Origin: Euborellia annulipes
Lineage: Eukaryota; Arthropoda; Insecta; Dermaptera; Anisolabididae
Length of the DNA: 64,000 nt
Reading direction: 5' to 3'
NCBI GenBank assembly: GCA_023213315.1
Contig: JAKCPI010000887.1
Span: forward strand, 60,483-124,482
Shown here: positions 1-12,143 of the stretch, in pieces
Numbering within the stretch: the stretch's first letter is position 1
Layout of the letters: each line of letters starts with the position of its first letter
Notes under the pieces: model-generated
Databases searched by the model: none
What the model saw: only the letters and a program-made list of their open reading frames with translations
Told to the model about the DNA's origin: nothing
Translations under genes and position numbers: made by a program

Positions 1-70
1 CTGGAGTCCGAACCCGCGACGTTTGGTATATGAGGTTAGCACGCTAACCTCTACGCCATGCCCCGAGGGC
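1..70 (-). mobile_element. tRNA-derived SINE head, cut by the window edge
   Basis: The minus strand reads gccccgagggcatggcgtag-type, with A-box-like and B-box (cgggttcggac) pol III promoter motifs. Same family as 17299-17558. Confidence 0.65.
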
Positions 71-90
71 AAGAAAATTTTTAATACTAC

Positions 91-135
91 GTATTCCAAT
101 CTAGTGCCTCCTTGAGGATTTGTTTACATTCACAG
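91..135 (-). mobile_element. Fragment of the third SINE family body
   Basis: gtattccaatctagtgcctc and cttgaggatttgtttacatt match 14110-14160 with few changes; no head is present. Confidence 0.5.
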
Positions 136-605
136 AATACATCAATGAAAAGAATATCCAATGGGAGAAATCGTAACTTTAGAAATTAATAACTTAAAAA
201 TGAAATGATAGGAAAAAAATAAATGGTGAAATCTTTAGCTGAACCTTAACCGTATATTCAACATAATTATTCCTTTTAAGACAGAGGAGCTATTCAAGCC
301 GCTAAACTTTTTCGTGCATGCCTTTCTACCCTGCCACTATAGACACATGATTAGTAAGACCGTGTCACGTCAAAAGTTATAGGAATTTTGGGAGGTATTT
401 TTCCTGGACCTCGTCCTCTATAAGCGTGCAAAATTCGAAAATTCCAACGGAAAGTTGGCAAAACAGATCGTGACAGACCGACAGACGGACTATCCGCTAT
501 TATATACTGGTATATAGTTTAGAGGGAGGTGGATAGCTGAGTAGATCTTGTAGTAAGAAATAAAGAAAAGAGCGAATGCAGTTATTATTTTTATTTGGTT
601 TATTA

Positions 606-648
606 GCGCCGACGTTTCAGTCAGATATGCGACCATCCTCAGAGCTGA
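606..648 (-). ncRNA. Hammerhead-ribozyme-like motif
   Basis: The minus strand reads CTGAGGA, a stem II candidate tgGTC...GACt, then GAAAC-GTC-GGCGC. Box order and the GUC cleavage triplet fit a type I hammerhead with minimal helix III. Confidence 0.55.
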
Positions 649-1149
649 AGTGTGTCAAAGAAATATGAATGGTCTAAAAAAATTTTTTTTACCACATACC
701 ATTTAAAAAAGAGACAAAACAAAATTTTAAAATATTTGCTTCGATCTGGTTTTTAGCAAAATACTATATAAAATTAGCAATATTTTTTTTTGAGACGATT
801 ATCTAGCATATTAATTAATTGAGATTCTATGTCAGAAACAGAATCCATCTTAACTGATGTTTCAGAGCTGAAGTAAATGTCAACATCGCTACCCCGAGAC
901 AAATGATAATATGTTTTAAAAATATTTTTTTAGATAACGGCCTGCTAAAATATTCCTATTTTAAATAACTTTAAAAAAAATTCTACGAGAACACATAATT
1001 TCTTTCTCTGCATTAGAAACTTCGGAATTGGGTTGTTTTAAAAAATGCAACTTGTTAAATTTTTTTTTGTCTTAACTATTAAATAAAGATTAAGAATTTA
1101 ACGATAAGAAAAAATAAATCTAAAATGACCGAAAACAAAAAACACTCAC

Positions 1150-1405
1150 CAGGAGAGAAGCGAGGAAGCCGCAGCAGCAGCAGCAAACACCCCGGATTGA
1201 GACCCTGACGCACTCTGACCAAATTCCGGGCCATGACAAGTCCAGTTGGCCGTCTTGAGCATGACATTACGCTTTCGAAAAGGCCCAGTAACCCTTGGCC
1301 AAACACTATCCTATAAATATAAACAAACTGTGTGCATGAGTAGTAGTAAATATAGTCTGCTATCAGCTCATTCATGCCGGGATTGGGATGGAACCCGACT
1401 TCCTG
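1150..1405 (-). CDS. Doubtful minus-strand exon candidate with strong donor
   Basis: On the minus strand a continuous open frame runs from a possible acceptor (tgtgcag, just above 1405) to a good donor, CCTG|GTGAGT, at about 1149. The downstream half reads MARNLVRVRQGLNPGCLLLL and then RLPRFSP, an Arg-rich then Leu-rich N-terminus like a targeting peptide, with GTCATGG context at the Met. GC content is raised over the flanks. However, two B-box-like stretches near 1390 and 1440 suggest the block may be partly SINE-derived. I do not recognise the protein. Confidence 0.22.
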
Positions 1406-1867
1406 CACACAATTCCTGTCGATTCATCTAGGAATTCGGAACCGCGAGCCATTTCTAGCTGACTAGGATGATTTTCACAAAATACGCCCTATTCAATACA
1501 GGCCAGCCGAACAAATTATGTTTACTCTATTTTTTTTTTCACAGAACAAACTGTTTGTTTTGATCTTATTAGATAATGAAAGATTTTGATACAAACGTTT
1601 TGCATAAAAAGGGCCAATTTTTTATAATTAGTAATTTTTTTTTCTAAATAACTACTAAACTTTCAAACAATCAACAAAAAATTAGTTTTGATTTAATAAT
1701 TTTTAAAATATCTTTTTTTTTTATAAAAAAATCATTCCTTTTACTTTATATAGTAAAAGTTTTTTTTGAGCAAAATTTTTTCTGGATTTGTAAGTAATGA
1801 TCATTTATTTATACCAGATTTCAAGTTATTCCATACGAGAGATCAGGGTTGGCGATTCGATTGGCTT

Positions 1868-2077
1868 CCCGAGTAAAAATGATCGAGCGATCCACACGCC
1901 CGAAGCAGGACTGCATAATGCATCTTTAGGGATACACACGCCCGCACCAGAGACACACATTTTTCCTCTGGTCACTTTAGATCTACTGTGCGGGCGTGTG
2001 TATCCCTGTGTGTCCCTAAAGGTTCACTATGCAGACCTGCTGCGTCCCTCGATCATTTTTAATCATTTTTACTCGGG
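1868..2077. mobile_element. Long inverted-repeat MITE, family D
   Basis: Nearly the whole element is an inverted repeat: cccgagtaaaaatgatcgag at left, ctcgatcatttttaatcat...actcggg at right, with gcaggactgcataatgcat / ggttcactatgcagacctgc arms and repeated cacgcccgca words. No open frame of its own. Confidence 0.75.
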
Positions 2078-2329
2078 TTTTGTCTCTAACCAACTATGGA
2101 TAAAAAGGAAACTTGGAAATGTCAATTTATTAATTTATTAAATTGATACTGACGACCGTAGGCACTAGTTGAAACTTCAAGTTGAAAATTCCCTATATAA
2201 AAAGTTTTTTTCTTTAAAAGATTGGTTCATTTTGTTAAGATATTTTTATTATAAATCTGTGATTTAAAAAACTTGTAATGACGGTATTAATGAATGTGGT
2301 TGTTCCCTTTTTGTAATGTTTGAATTTTT

Positions 2330-2370
2330 TAGGCCTGATGATGGTTCAATATGTAACCGAAACTGTTTAA
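2330..2370 (+). ncRNA. Hammerhead-like motif, cleavage triplet degenerate
   Basis: CTGATGA at 2335-2341, stem II GGTT...AACC, GAAAC at 2359-2363, then TGT instead of GTC. Probably inactive. Confidence 0.4.
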
Positions 2371-2485
2371 CATTTCCAATGTCAGTCGTCTCTCTTTAAA
2401 TTTCCTATATTAAATATTGTCTAATTATATAAAAATTCCGAATAGATAGTCTACATTGAGATTGCCAATATTCTCATATAGAAAA

Positions 2486-2571
2486 TTTTTTCTCGCTTGG
2501 GGACGGGAAGCGAACCCGGAATTCCGGTGCGAGAAGCTAGTGTCTTCCCACTGATCCACGGCTCCCGGGCA
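2486..2571 (-). mobile_element. tRNA-derived SINE head
   Basis: The minus strand reads gcccgggagccgtggatcag, then cgggttcgcttcccgtcccc, B box included, matching the head of 24985-25168. The tail is absent. Confidence 0.65.
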
Positions 2572-3013
2572 AAATTGAATAATTAAATCTTAACAAGGCC
2601 CTCGGGGGGGGGGGGGTGGGGAAGGGGATTATTTTTTTATAATTCGCCAATTGATACCAAATGGCTATTGAGATGCCAGGACCTCATAAGATGATGGTTA
2701 TGTAATTAGCGGAACGACGTCTTAGATGGCTTAGTTGCGAAGAGGCTATGCGTGTGTGTGGAGTGTGAATTGAGAAAATGTGAAGTTTTTTTAAAAAAAA
2801 AAAAAAAAAATCTTGGACAATTATTTTTTTATAATCGCCATATATATTAAATTTCAACTTTCTTATTTTTAGTCGTCATGGCTTGTAGCATCACGGCCTT
2901 TGACGTCACGGCCTGTAACGCGACATGCTGATAGAAGACTGAGAAAATTTGAGGCCATCAAATAAAATTTCCATCTTAAAAACTTTAATGTGAAATATCT
3001 CAAATCCCAGTAG

Positions 3014-3047
3014 CCGACGCTTGACACACTAATGAAAACAGGGTCCA
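3014..3047. mobile_element. Family E MITE, right-end fragment
   Basis: Only gccgacgcttgacacacta...acagggtcc remains, with a small change (aatgaaaaca for aatgcgtaaca). It abuts the element at 3050. Confidence 0.55.
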
Positions 3048-3049
3048 AA

Positions 3050-3595
3050 TAGGGATGCAAAAGTCGACTCTGGCTTTTAGTCAAGAATCGATCTTTTACT
3101 TAAAATAATCGACTTTTTAGAATCGATTCTCATTGTTCGACTTCGACTTTTTTCTTACAATAGTTAGTATTCGATGGTAATATATAGAGTTTGTAAGGTT
3201 TTCATTGATTGACTTTCATCTTCCCTTTAAAACCTACGCATACACATCAATCAACACGCTTTCTAAGATCGGTTAGTGAACATATGTGGCATTCTTAATT
3301 CCTCAATTTTCATGTTTTATTTTGATACTCAACTTTCATATTTTATTTTAATGTTCGGTGCCATATCTCGTGCAATTTCTGGATAGAATATTCTTATATA
3401 AAAATATTGGAAACAATATTTGGGTGTGTTGTATTTAATAAAATGTTTAAATACTTAATAAATCTTATATTATAAATAAATTAAATATATATAATATTTA
3501 CTGAGTATCTCCTAAGCACGGGTTCTAGAGTTTTTAAAAAGTCGACTTGATTCCGAGAATCGAAAATCGACTTTCGAGGGCCTTTTCCATCTCTA
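3050..3595. mobile_element. Probable hAT-like element
   Basis: Left tagggatgcaaaagtcgac and right gccttttccatctcta are inverted ends of TAGRGATGSAAAA type. Internal tcgattct/agaatcga words recur. No convincing target duplication, so the borders are approximate. Confidence 0.45.
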
Positions 3596-5049
3596 CTATT
3601 AAAACTAAAATTTCACTACTTTTTCATTTTAGTCTCAGAGGCTTTATAACTACGCCCACATAAGCACACACAAAATTTCATGAATAGAGAAACAAGATAA
3701 GAAAAATCATTCTAACTGGGGAGGTTGCCAATTCACCTATTCATTAATTGGGAAATTATCTTGATATACTGGGTATAAAAAAAAAAACAGCTTGTGTATA
3801 CATATTATATTAATTTATAAAATGCGGTAAAAGAGTTTGAATTTGTCAGCATTTTAAAGTAAATAAAAAGAAAAAAAAAAATAGAATCATCATTTCACCA
3901 TTACTTGAATAAGGACATCTTTTTGACAATTATCAACTCTACAATTCCTAAACACTAAATTATAGGAATGTTTTGAGTAGCCTTTTCAATTTAATATTTT
4001 TTAATATTTCACTTATCCAGATTACATCAACATTTCGTATTATATTAAATAAAATAATTTGCCTTATTATTATTAAGTGTCCATATTTAAGATTGTTAAT
4101 TTAATCCTTGACCATATAATCTCCAGAAAACTTTAAATTGTCACCTAATCTCCTAAAATTATTATTTTTTTTTTTGCACCAACTAATAATTTATTTAATT
4201 ACTGTATTTATTTACTTATTTCATTTCACGGGGACATCATTTATCATTTTTCTCTCCTAGATAACAAAAAAAAAAATCGTTTAAATTGAATAATTTTTTT
4301 TGATTAAACTAAAATAACTGTAGTTTTAGAAAGGTGACGTTTATAAATGTTTCTCAAGAATGTAAAAAAAAATAAATAAATAAATTCTAGGCTCGTTATC
4401 ATCGTGTTTGTTTTAACAAATGAATCAAGCCCGTCCATCCATCTTTTTGCATTCCAATTTCATGCTTAGACGCCTTAAAGTCCAATTGCTTTCTATTAAA
4501 AATACATTATTCTTTAAAATCAAATTGCTCTTTTATTTAAATTTGTCGAAACGGTCCATTACTTGTCGGATTTTTCTCAGGGCAATCAAGAGAGTTGATA
4601 AATAAATCATATTTATTTTTTTTTCTTCCATTCGTTGATGAAGACAACTTGGGAAGAAATTCTTGCATCATCTAATAGAAGCTTTTTTTATTTTTTTATT
4701 TCAAAAGTGATCTATGTCCGTCCATTTTGCACTGAATGAAACGCCTCACGGAAACAACAGCTAGCTTTGCTTTGCCATGGAGCAACAGCAAAAAAAAAAG
4801 TGCCATTCTCGCTAGTTCCGTTTTATTTCTTCGTCCCCTACTGTTCTATAATTATTTTTGTTTTTTGTTTGTAATGATCAGAGCAGTAAAATGCAGCCGA
4901 CTGATTAATTAACCATACATTTTAAAAGGATTCTTAATAATCGATTTGAATCATTATTATTATTATCTCCAGAACGAGGATTTTTTTTTTATTTGAAGTA
5001 AAAGTTTTTAGTAGGGTCATTTTACATGAGTAGAGTTTTTTTTTAAGCT

Positions 5050-5560
5050 CTAAACCAGTTATTTCCAAAGTGGTCTATATCGACCCCAGGGGTCGAAGAA
5101 ATGTGAGTGGAGCGAAAAGAAGAATTGGGGGTCTGTGAGATGTAAACGGGGTCCACGATAGTCTATCTTATTTATTTTATTTTATTTTTTATAATTTGAC
5201 CTCGGCACACCGTAACACAGTTCAGACACAATCCTAAAAAAATGCAAATGTACCGTAATGTGTGGAAAAATGTTTCAGCGCGGTTTCCAATCTTCTAAAT
5301 AAAAAAGAAACAAACTGGACATCATTAAACGAGGAGATTTAAGATTTAACCTCACAAAATTGAAACCAATTATTGAAAATTTATTATCACCAAGTTCATC
5401 CCTCCCACTAATGTGTATTTTTTATCGTTTTTTGTTTCTCCTACACCTCACTAGAGTTAGACATCAGTGACATTTGAAGTTGATGAATTTTCAAAAATGC
5501 TAAGCAGGGGGTCTACCCAAAACCGAAACTTCTTAATTCCTAGCCCCTAAATATACTTAT
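5050..5560 (+). mobile_element. Decayed hAT element
   Basis: Left terminal sequence near 5055 (ccagttatttccaaagtgg) followed by a ggtcgaag / gggggtctgtgag stretch resembling hAT subterminal sequence. It encloses the transposase C-terminal remnant at 5303-5405 and fades out near a gcagggggtctaccc stretch at about 5504. The right border and target duplication are not resolved. Confidence 0.45.
5303..5405 (+). pseudogene. hAT transposase C-terminal remnant
   Basis: The frame reads KRNKLDIIKRGDLRFNLTKL and continues KPIIENLLSPSSS. A 'NRL(D) ... GDLRLxLTxLxPxI' pattern is typical of the extreme C-terminus of hAT-superfamily transposases of the ZBED/SCAND3-like type. It lies inside a decayed element whose left end, about 5052-5150, reads cagttatttccaaagtgg, like hAT terminal repeats. 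A stop lies just upstream of the fragment, and the catalytic region is gone, so it is inactive. Confidence 0.6.
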
Positions 5561-5914
5561 TTATTAAAAATAGGTCTAGTAGGTTATTTTTATTTCAGAG
5601 GTATATTTTGATAAGTAGCCTTTGACTGAAAAATAAACTTTTCAATAGAAAATGTTTTCAACTTTATAAAAGCGATTCAACCACAATTCCGAAGATGGTA
5701 CAAAAACGCGCACCGAAACGGCAGGGTGCCTCAGGCCTGATTCTTCTACATTTTTCAATAATTTCCCCCGATTTTAGAAACTTCTTGAACTGGTTCTCAG
5801 TTCTCTTTCTCTCTTATATTTTATAAACTTTTATAATACCCCCAAGGGGGAGGGGGACGAAAATTAAAAAAATAATAGACCATCTGATGAAAATATTATT
5901 TAAAAAATATAGAC

Positions 5915-6173
5915 CAAGGGCGGATACAAGGGCGGGGTAAAGGGGTAACTACCCCCCTGAGATTTGAAAAAAAATACTTTTTTTCGAAAAAAAAAAATGT
6001 TTTTTTAATGTAAAATTTTAAAAATTAATATTTAAAAATTTGATTTGTATTTATATTCTGGCAAACAAGTACAAAATGCGCCTTTAAATTACTGAAATTA
6101 AGAAAAAATGTGTGCTGTGCGACCAGTCACTCCAGATTACCCCCCCCGAGAAACACCTCTGGATCCGCCACTG
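5915..6173 (-). mobile_element. hAT-like MITE, family C
   Basis: Perfect 8-bp target duplication ATATAGAC at 5907-5914 and 6174-6181. Ends are caaggggcgg-like at left and ccgccactg at right, matching the 34783-35052 copy in opposite orientation. The inner right part carries the gtgctgtgcgaccagtcac word shared with repeat B. Confidence 0.8.
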
Positions 6174-6881
6174 ATATAGACCCAGGGCCTAGATCCCTAA
6201 GCTAAGCTCGCTTGATTTGTTCCTTCTATTACGCGTATTTTTGAATAATATTAATATTTCTTGCAAGTAAAAGTGGGACTGCTTGGGATTAGGATTTTTT
6301 TTTGAGTGCGGCACAGTAAAAAGGAAAAAATAAAAGAAAAAATATATTTTTAGAGAGTAGACAAGTCAGAATAAAGGAAAGATATATTTTTTTAATTTTC
6401 TTTTTCGATCACGATATTTTCCCAGACCGATTGATTGATTTCTCCAATTTACTCTCGGTATCTGAATGGCAATCGTAAAAAAGTAATTAAAAAAAAAAAA
6501 AAATCTGATGAAATGAAACCGAATTCAAATGATTCGTGTCTTGAGAAAAAAAAAAAAAAAAATTGTATTGGAAATTAGAATAATAGACAAGCAATAATTA
6601 ATATTTAATATTAATGAAAACTTTATGTCATAAACATCACATTAAGATGTTTGATTCGATGATTACATGGTTACAAACGAGACGACGAGACGCACTTGGA
6701 AAGTGAATAACGTCATCGACCTAGTATGTCATATTTAATACGTAATAATAACAAGAACAAAAATTAAAATAATAAATTCAATAATTGCTCAAGTCAGAGT
6801 AATGGAATTGTTTCTATGACGGAATTATTATCAGGGAAATAAAATAAACATCAATTTAATGTTTGAAATGCGTGTTAAAAA

Positions 6882-7630
6882 AATCTGGAGTGACTGGTCG
6901 CACACAACTTTGTCTTAACTTCGGTAATTGGAAGTGTGTACTATGCTTGTCACACCAGATTTTTGTTTTAGTTTCCGGCGATATATTAAAATTCAAGATG
7001 TACCATTTGGTACCCAAATGGCTTAAATAAAATCATCAGACTGCCTGGGATCCGAACCCGCAACCCTTGTTATAGAAGGCAGACGCGCTACCAACTACAC
7101 CAAGCCCGAGGGCAAGATGTAAAATTTATAAACATGGGAAAATATTTATATTCTGTTACCACGGCAACCATTTCTCTTATCTTTCCTATGAAGCACAAGA
7201 AAAGTGGTCTTCAAACAATTTTGAGAACACCAAATGAGAATATATATTTTAAAGAGCATCTAAAAAAAAATTGATTTTTGAATTTTAATTAAAATCATTG
7301 AAGCGAATTTTGAGAAAATTGAAAAAAAAAAAATCTGAAAAAGTACTAACTAGTACTCTCTAGGAAATTTTATTTAAAAAATTATTTTCGCTCATCACAA
7401 GAGTACCTAACTTGAAAATAAAATTTCACTCTCCTAGCTCTTTTCGTTCATAGAAACCTCTACATACAGGTACACACAGACAGACCATGTTGATGGACTC
7501 ACTTTTTTGGATTCAGGGGACCCCAAAACGTGTATATCCGTCAAAATATCGCATCGAATTTTTGACATGAATCCAATACTTTCTCTCATATATATATTAA
7601 CATATATGAGAGAGGTAAGAGAAAGTAAAA
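6882..7630 (+). mobile_element. Dispersed repeat B, copy interrupted by a SINE
   Basis: Starts with the hairpin-forming aatctggagtgactggtcgc ... tgcttgtcacaccagattt and ends in tactttctctc/agagagg...gagaaagta. In between: aaaatatttatattctgtta, gaaaaagtactaactagtac, acagacagaccatg. A SINE (7003-7113) with an 8-bp aagatgta duplication is inserted. Confidence 0.7.
7003..7113 (-). mobile_element. Truncated SINE inserted in repeat B
   Basis: The head with B box (minus strand cgggttcggatcc) and a ctgatgattttatttaagcc body fragment. Flanked by aagatgta on both sides, a clear target duplication. Confidence 0.75.
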
Positions 7631-7796
7631 AAGCTAATATCTATAACCGTAAAGTCAGTGTGTGGACTAAGATTCCCGGTAGTCCGATATTTATTTAAAT
7701 TATTTGAATACCAAATGTGCCTAATATCCAAAATATTCCAATATAAGTAATTAATGAACGATTATTATACTGGCTCTGAGTATTACATATAATACA

Positions 7797-7943
7797 TTCT
7801 AGCCTAAGCCAGTATTTGCCCCTGGAAGGGCCAGAGATGCCTCCTTTGGGCGCTTAATTGTACTTGAATGTGCCCCGTCTTCGGCCCCAGAGGAGGCCAG
7901 AGAAGGCATCTCTGGCCCTTCTAGAGGCATTTTGAGGCTAGAA
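7797..7943. mobile_element. Foldback MITE
   Basis: Arms ttctagcctaagccag / gcccctggaagggccagaga and tctctggcccttctagaggc / ttgaggctagaa are inverted repeats of about 45 bp around a short centre. Confidence 0.65.
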
Positions 7944-8928
7944 TGTCAGTTTTCATCGCAAGTCATCTCGTTATCCAAAATTATGGTCGCGTTATAACCC
8001 AAATAACCTTAATGACAATTTTGGGATTTTCAGTCGAAATTTCAAAACTTTGAGGTAAAAATTCTCACTGAAGATATTGTCCGATTTTGAAAAAAATTTA
8101 TATCTGTAGTGTCCATGTAGATGGGCCACTTTTGCCGGGTATTACATTTCGCTCCGAAAAAATGTGGCCCCTTCTGGCCACCCCTGTTATAGGCAGGCTT
8201 TTTTTTTTAATGTTACCTTATAATATACAGGACTAAAAAATTCAAGAATATTTTAATAATCTCTGTATAAAAGCGGTCGAGGGTGAAAATAAATGTGCCT
8301 GGATATATTCTGTATCGTTTAATTTCATATGGCCGAAAAGACTTCACTCAAGGAGGTGATGAACAATTTTTTTTCGTAAAGCAGGCCTATTCTTTAAATT
8401 CTTTGTAATTTTCTCGAAATGAATAAATTCCATGTGATTTAACGAATTACATTTGAATACTTCCAAGGCCCGTTTTGCATAATGGATTATGCCCCACTAC
8501 TTGAAGGTCGATAATAACGGAATTAAATTGTGAAATTTATTTATTTTTAAACGAATAGACTTAAAAAGAAATTTGTATAAAAAAAAATAAATTTGTCCCA
8601 TCCAGTCAAGATTTTTTTTTCCAGAGTCTGGATATTCGATATCTCTGTTCTTCCCGGCTTCATGAATTAAATTTTTTTTTTTTCACTAGCGAGTTAATGA
8701 CACTGTTTGTCCTTCTTTAAAACTAGACTACGATTTTTTTACTTCTTAATAAAAATGATTAGTTGAGTAATAAAAAATTAGAAGAATTAATTAGTCTACA
8801 GTATATAGAATGTAAAAAAAAATTGCGTGAAACGGGTTCAGTATAAATTTTTTGGTTAAATAAGATGTTAATTATTTTTTGAACAGTGGTTACAAGTGAT
8901 TTAATACTTTTTTAGGGAATTCGGAATT

Positions 8929-9162
8929 TTTTTTTTAAACACACACTTTTTTCACACTCACACACACACATTCACACAGTTTTTTCGGCAACTCGGGCCA
9001 TATAAGACGTTGACGATAACCGTTATTTGAATATATATGTATTGGGGGTCCAGGCATTCTTATTTAAGCCATTTGGTATCCAAATGACTGCTTGGGGGGT
9101 CCGAACCCGCGACCCTTGTTATACAAAGCAGGCGCCCTACCAACTACACCAAGCCCGAGGGC
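8929..9162 (-). mobile_element. tRNA-derived SINE, near full length
   Basis: On the minus strand: tRNA-like head gccctcgggcttggtgtagt, B box cgggttcggacc, body containing aataagaatgcctggacccc, then a CA-rich tail and poly-A. Ends at a T run on the plus strand. Confidence 0.75.
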
Positions 9163-9519
9163 ACTAATTCGTAATATTGATTTTAAAAAAATAATAATAA
9201 ATAACAGGAGAGATCAAAATATATTTAATATTCGAAATGTTTTAGCTAAGGTAATAGAAAAATTAGATTAGTTAGATTGGCTTGGTATTCGTTCCATTCT
9301 GATTATATTAATCCAGGATATCTCTTTTTCTAAGATAATCAAGTCAATAAAATCGAAGTTTAAAATAATTTTAAATTTTCCTTAATGAATATTGTATTTT
9401 AACGATCTTAATGGATCCCATCCAGTCCGTGCAAGATTTATGATTATTATAAATAAAATAAACAGCAGTGAAAGATGAAGAATTTCAAAAAAAAAAAAAA
9501 AATGTTACATTGTCTGTCT

Positions 9520-9850
9520 TTGAGTGGAGGGTCAGGTGGTTTTCTTATAAAATGAACGCCTTTGTTGGCATCGAATGTCCATCTCGGAGTGAAAACAATG
9601 GCTGCTTGAAAAGGGAGAATCGTCAGAAGGCGCCGACTTGGAGCCTTTAATGGCTTTTGGGGCTCCGGGGTCCCCCGTCGATTAAAATTGGCTTCCATCC
9701 CGGGATGGAGGAGGGGCTACAAGTCCCAAGGGTGGGGAGGGAGTGGGGGCGCCGCCAGGATAGGGGAGGGGCGCCGTCGTCGCCGTCCTTGCCTCGGAGG
9801 CTCGCGCGCGGAGTCCATTCGAAGCCGCCATCGCGTTCGGATCAACAACA
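9520..9850. promoter_or_regulatory. GC-rich island in the upstream region
   Basis: About 330 bp with dense GC and CpG (gggggcgccgccagg, gcgccgtcgtcgccg, gctcgcgcgcgg), abruptly different from its AT-rich surroundings. Open frames exist on both strands here, but only because stops are rare in GC-rich sequence; none has a recognisable protein or clean splice borders. It resembles the island at 41.74-42.18 kb and may be another promoter or a constrained non-coding element. Confidence 0.3.
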
Positions 9851-11891
9851 TTATATTTTATTCAAAAAAAAATAATAATAAAATAAATCCTCCCTTATAA
9901 TATTCTCCGTCCCTTCTCAGTGCGCTCACTCTACGTGCTCTATCAGTGATTGGTTCTTGTGCAATTTTGTATTTCTAAAGTGGACCTTAAATAAAAAATC
10001 TACTGGACTTTTAACCCACTAAAGGTAATTATAGTGAATTCTTCAGACTAGTAAACAACAATGTCATTTTTCAAAAATTATGACATTTTCTCCTTTAAAT
10101 TAATGATATATATTTTTCTTTGACCGCTTTATGTATTTCAGGTAAAAACCCTTTTGTGTCTTTTCAAAAAAAAAAAAAATTTTAATCTTTTCATATTTCT
10201 GTTAGAAATCTAAAGATCTATAGATGTTTTTATTATTTTTTTTTTTCCATTGACATTTTTGAAAAATGACATAATCTATTTAGAACTCCCAAAAACACAC
10301 AATGACTTTTCTGTATTATAATCAAATATCATTTTCATTCTTATTATAATATTTTTAATTTGATAATTCTTTTATATAATCCCCAAAATACTTGTCAATT
10401 TCGCATTCGATTATTTATTTATTAATATTTTATAACCTGTCAGACTGATAAAAAGATTTTGAATAGATTTATGTAACTTTGCACATTTACAATCTTACCT
10501 TATTGTTTCATCATTTATTAGAAAAGCCAATACTTTATTTGAAATTTGTTAACCATCTACATATGACTATTTATTTTCCCCTTAGCTATTAAAAATTATT
10601 TAAATCAATTGGAATTTACGGAACTAGATGTGAAACAAATCCAAAAATGCTGGTGTTATAATTAAAACGATGACTAAACGGCAAAAGTTGAAAATATCAT
10701 ATCTTATAGATCCCATTCTCTTAAGTTTATTAAAACTAGGGAGTTTGTAGTTAAGCCCCTGCAGAGAGATCAAATAGAGATGAATTTTTTTGCCTTTAGA
10801 AACCCTATTGCCTTTTCGTTTTTGCATTTATTAAAAATCCAAGGGGAGTCCCTTAGAAAAATCCCCGATGGCAAATTCCAGTTGCATCACCGTATAGTAG
10901 GCCTTAATATTGTTTTATTGCACTTATAGGCCTAATATTGAATTATTTGTCCAATTTATACCAGGATTTGTTCATTCTTTTTATTAGAACATCAATACAA
11001 ATTTCCTTTAGCAATCTATCTATGATTAAACCATTTTGGATGTTTTAAATAAAATTTTATTCTGTTTGTCCAAATGAAAAATTGGATTTAACGAGTTCCT
11101 CAAATTTTGCTCTCAACTTTATATTTGCTATTATTTAAACGAAATTAACGAAAGTGGTTCAAAGCAAAAGTGGAAGACTAAAAGAAAACAATTTTCTTAT
11201 TTTTCCCTTTTTTGATAGGAAATTCTGGTAGTTATTTGGTGTAATAATAAACCATGTCCGAATTTCAATACTAAACCTCCAGAGTGCAGCAGTTCCTTAA
11301 TCAAAAAAAAAATCTGAATATAAAATTTAAAATGTGTACTTAGATAAAGTATAATTGAAGTTCTTAATGATTGCTGAGATGTAAAATCAATAAATGTTGT
11401 ATATTTTAATAGGACTTAAAAATAAGACTTTAGCTTTGATTCATTTTTTCTCAAAACAATAAAAAGTGGACTTAGTTCACTTTTGCTCTGAACCCCTCAT
11501 ATATCCAGTAGTTATTAGATGATTAAACTCTACTTAATAAAAATAATAAAAAATAATAATAAAAATATTTATTTCTGCATACAAAGAAAAATACAGAGAG
11601 TTAAGTACATTCCTCAGAAATTAGGTACCTCCTTAGGAGACCTGTTTTGGAGGTTACCATCATTTACATTAACTTTATTTATTATACTACTTAACACTAA
11701 ATTATACTGGTTTAGTACATTTATTATTTTGATAGTTTGTATTATTGTAGCAGTGGAGCCGGTGGAGGAGTGGTTTAATAATTTTAATAAATTATAATTA
11801 ATATAAAAGAATTTTAGGTCCTTTACTCTGCATTTGCTTGCGCCCGCGATTAGTCTCCAAAACTGCCTTGACAAAATCACATTTTATAAAT

Positions 11892-12143
11892 GAACCCTGT
11901 TACGCATTAGTGTGTCAAGCGCCAGCTACCGAGTTTTAAGAAAATTAACATTAAAGTTTTTTTGTTTTCATTGGATTATATATAATTTTTTTGTTAATTG
12001 TGCAAGTAACATTAAATATAAATTTTTTAGGACATATTTCATTAAAAATACTATTAATTATAGCATTTGAAACAATATTCCGTGCTTGACTCGATTTTTA
12101 ATTTTTTTTTTGGCGCTTGACACACTAATGCGTAACAGGGTCC
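11892..12143. mobile_element. 250-bp TA-type MITE, family E
   Basis: Ends gaaccctgttacgcattag and ctaatgcgtaacagggtcc, with about 30-bp inverted repeats including tgtgtcaagcgcca. The interior (ttattgtgcaagtaacatt, gaaacaatattccgtgctt) matches the copies at 25198, 28010 and 46737. Confidence 0.85.

Noticed and set aside
1797..2141. Open frame of 114 codons
   Set aside because: It runs through the family D inverted-repeat MITE; open because the repeat words are stop-poor.
2151..2190. Another hammerhead (CTGACGA ... GAAAC) also echoed at 16580
   Set aside because: Boxes are present but stem II pairing is poor and no GUH triplet follows; the word is shared as a simple repeat between the two sites.
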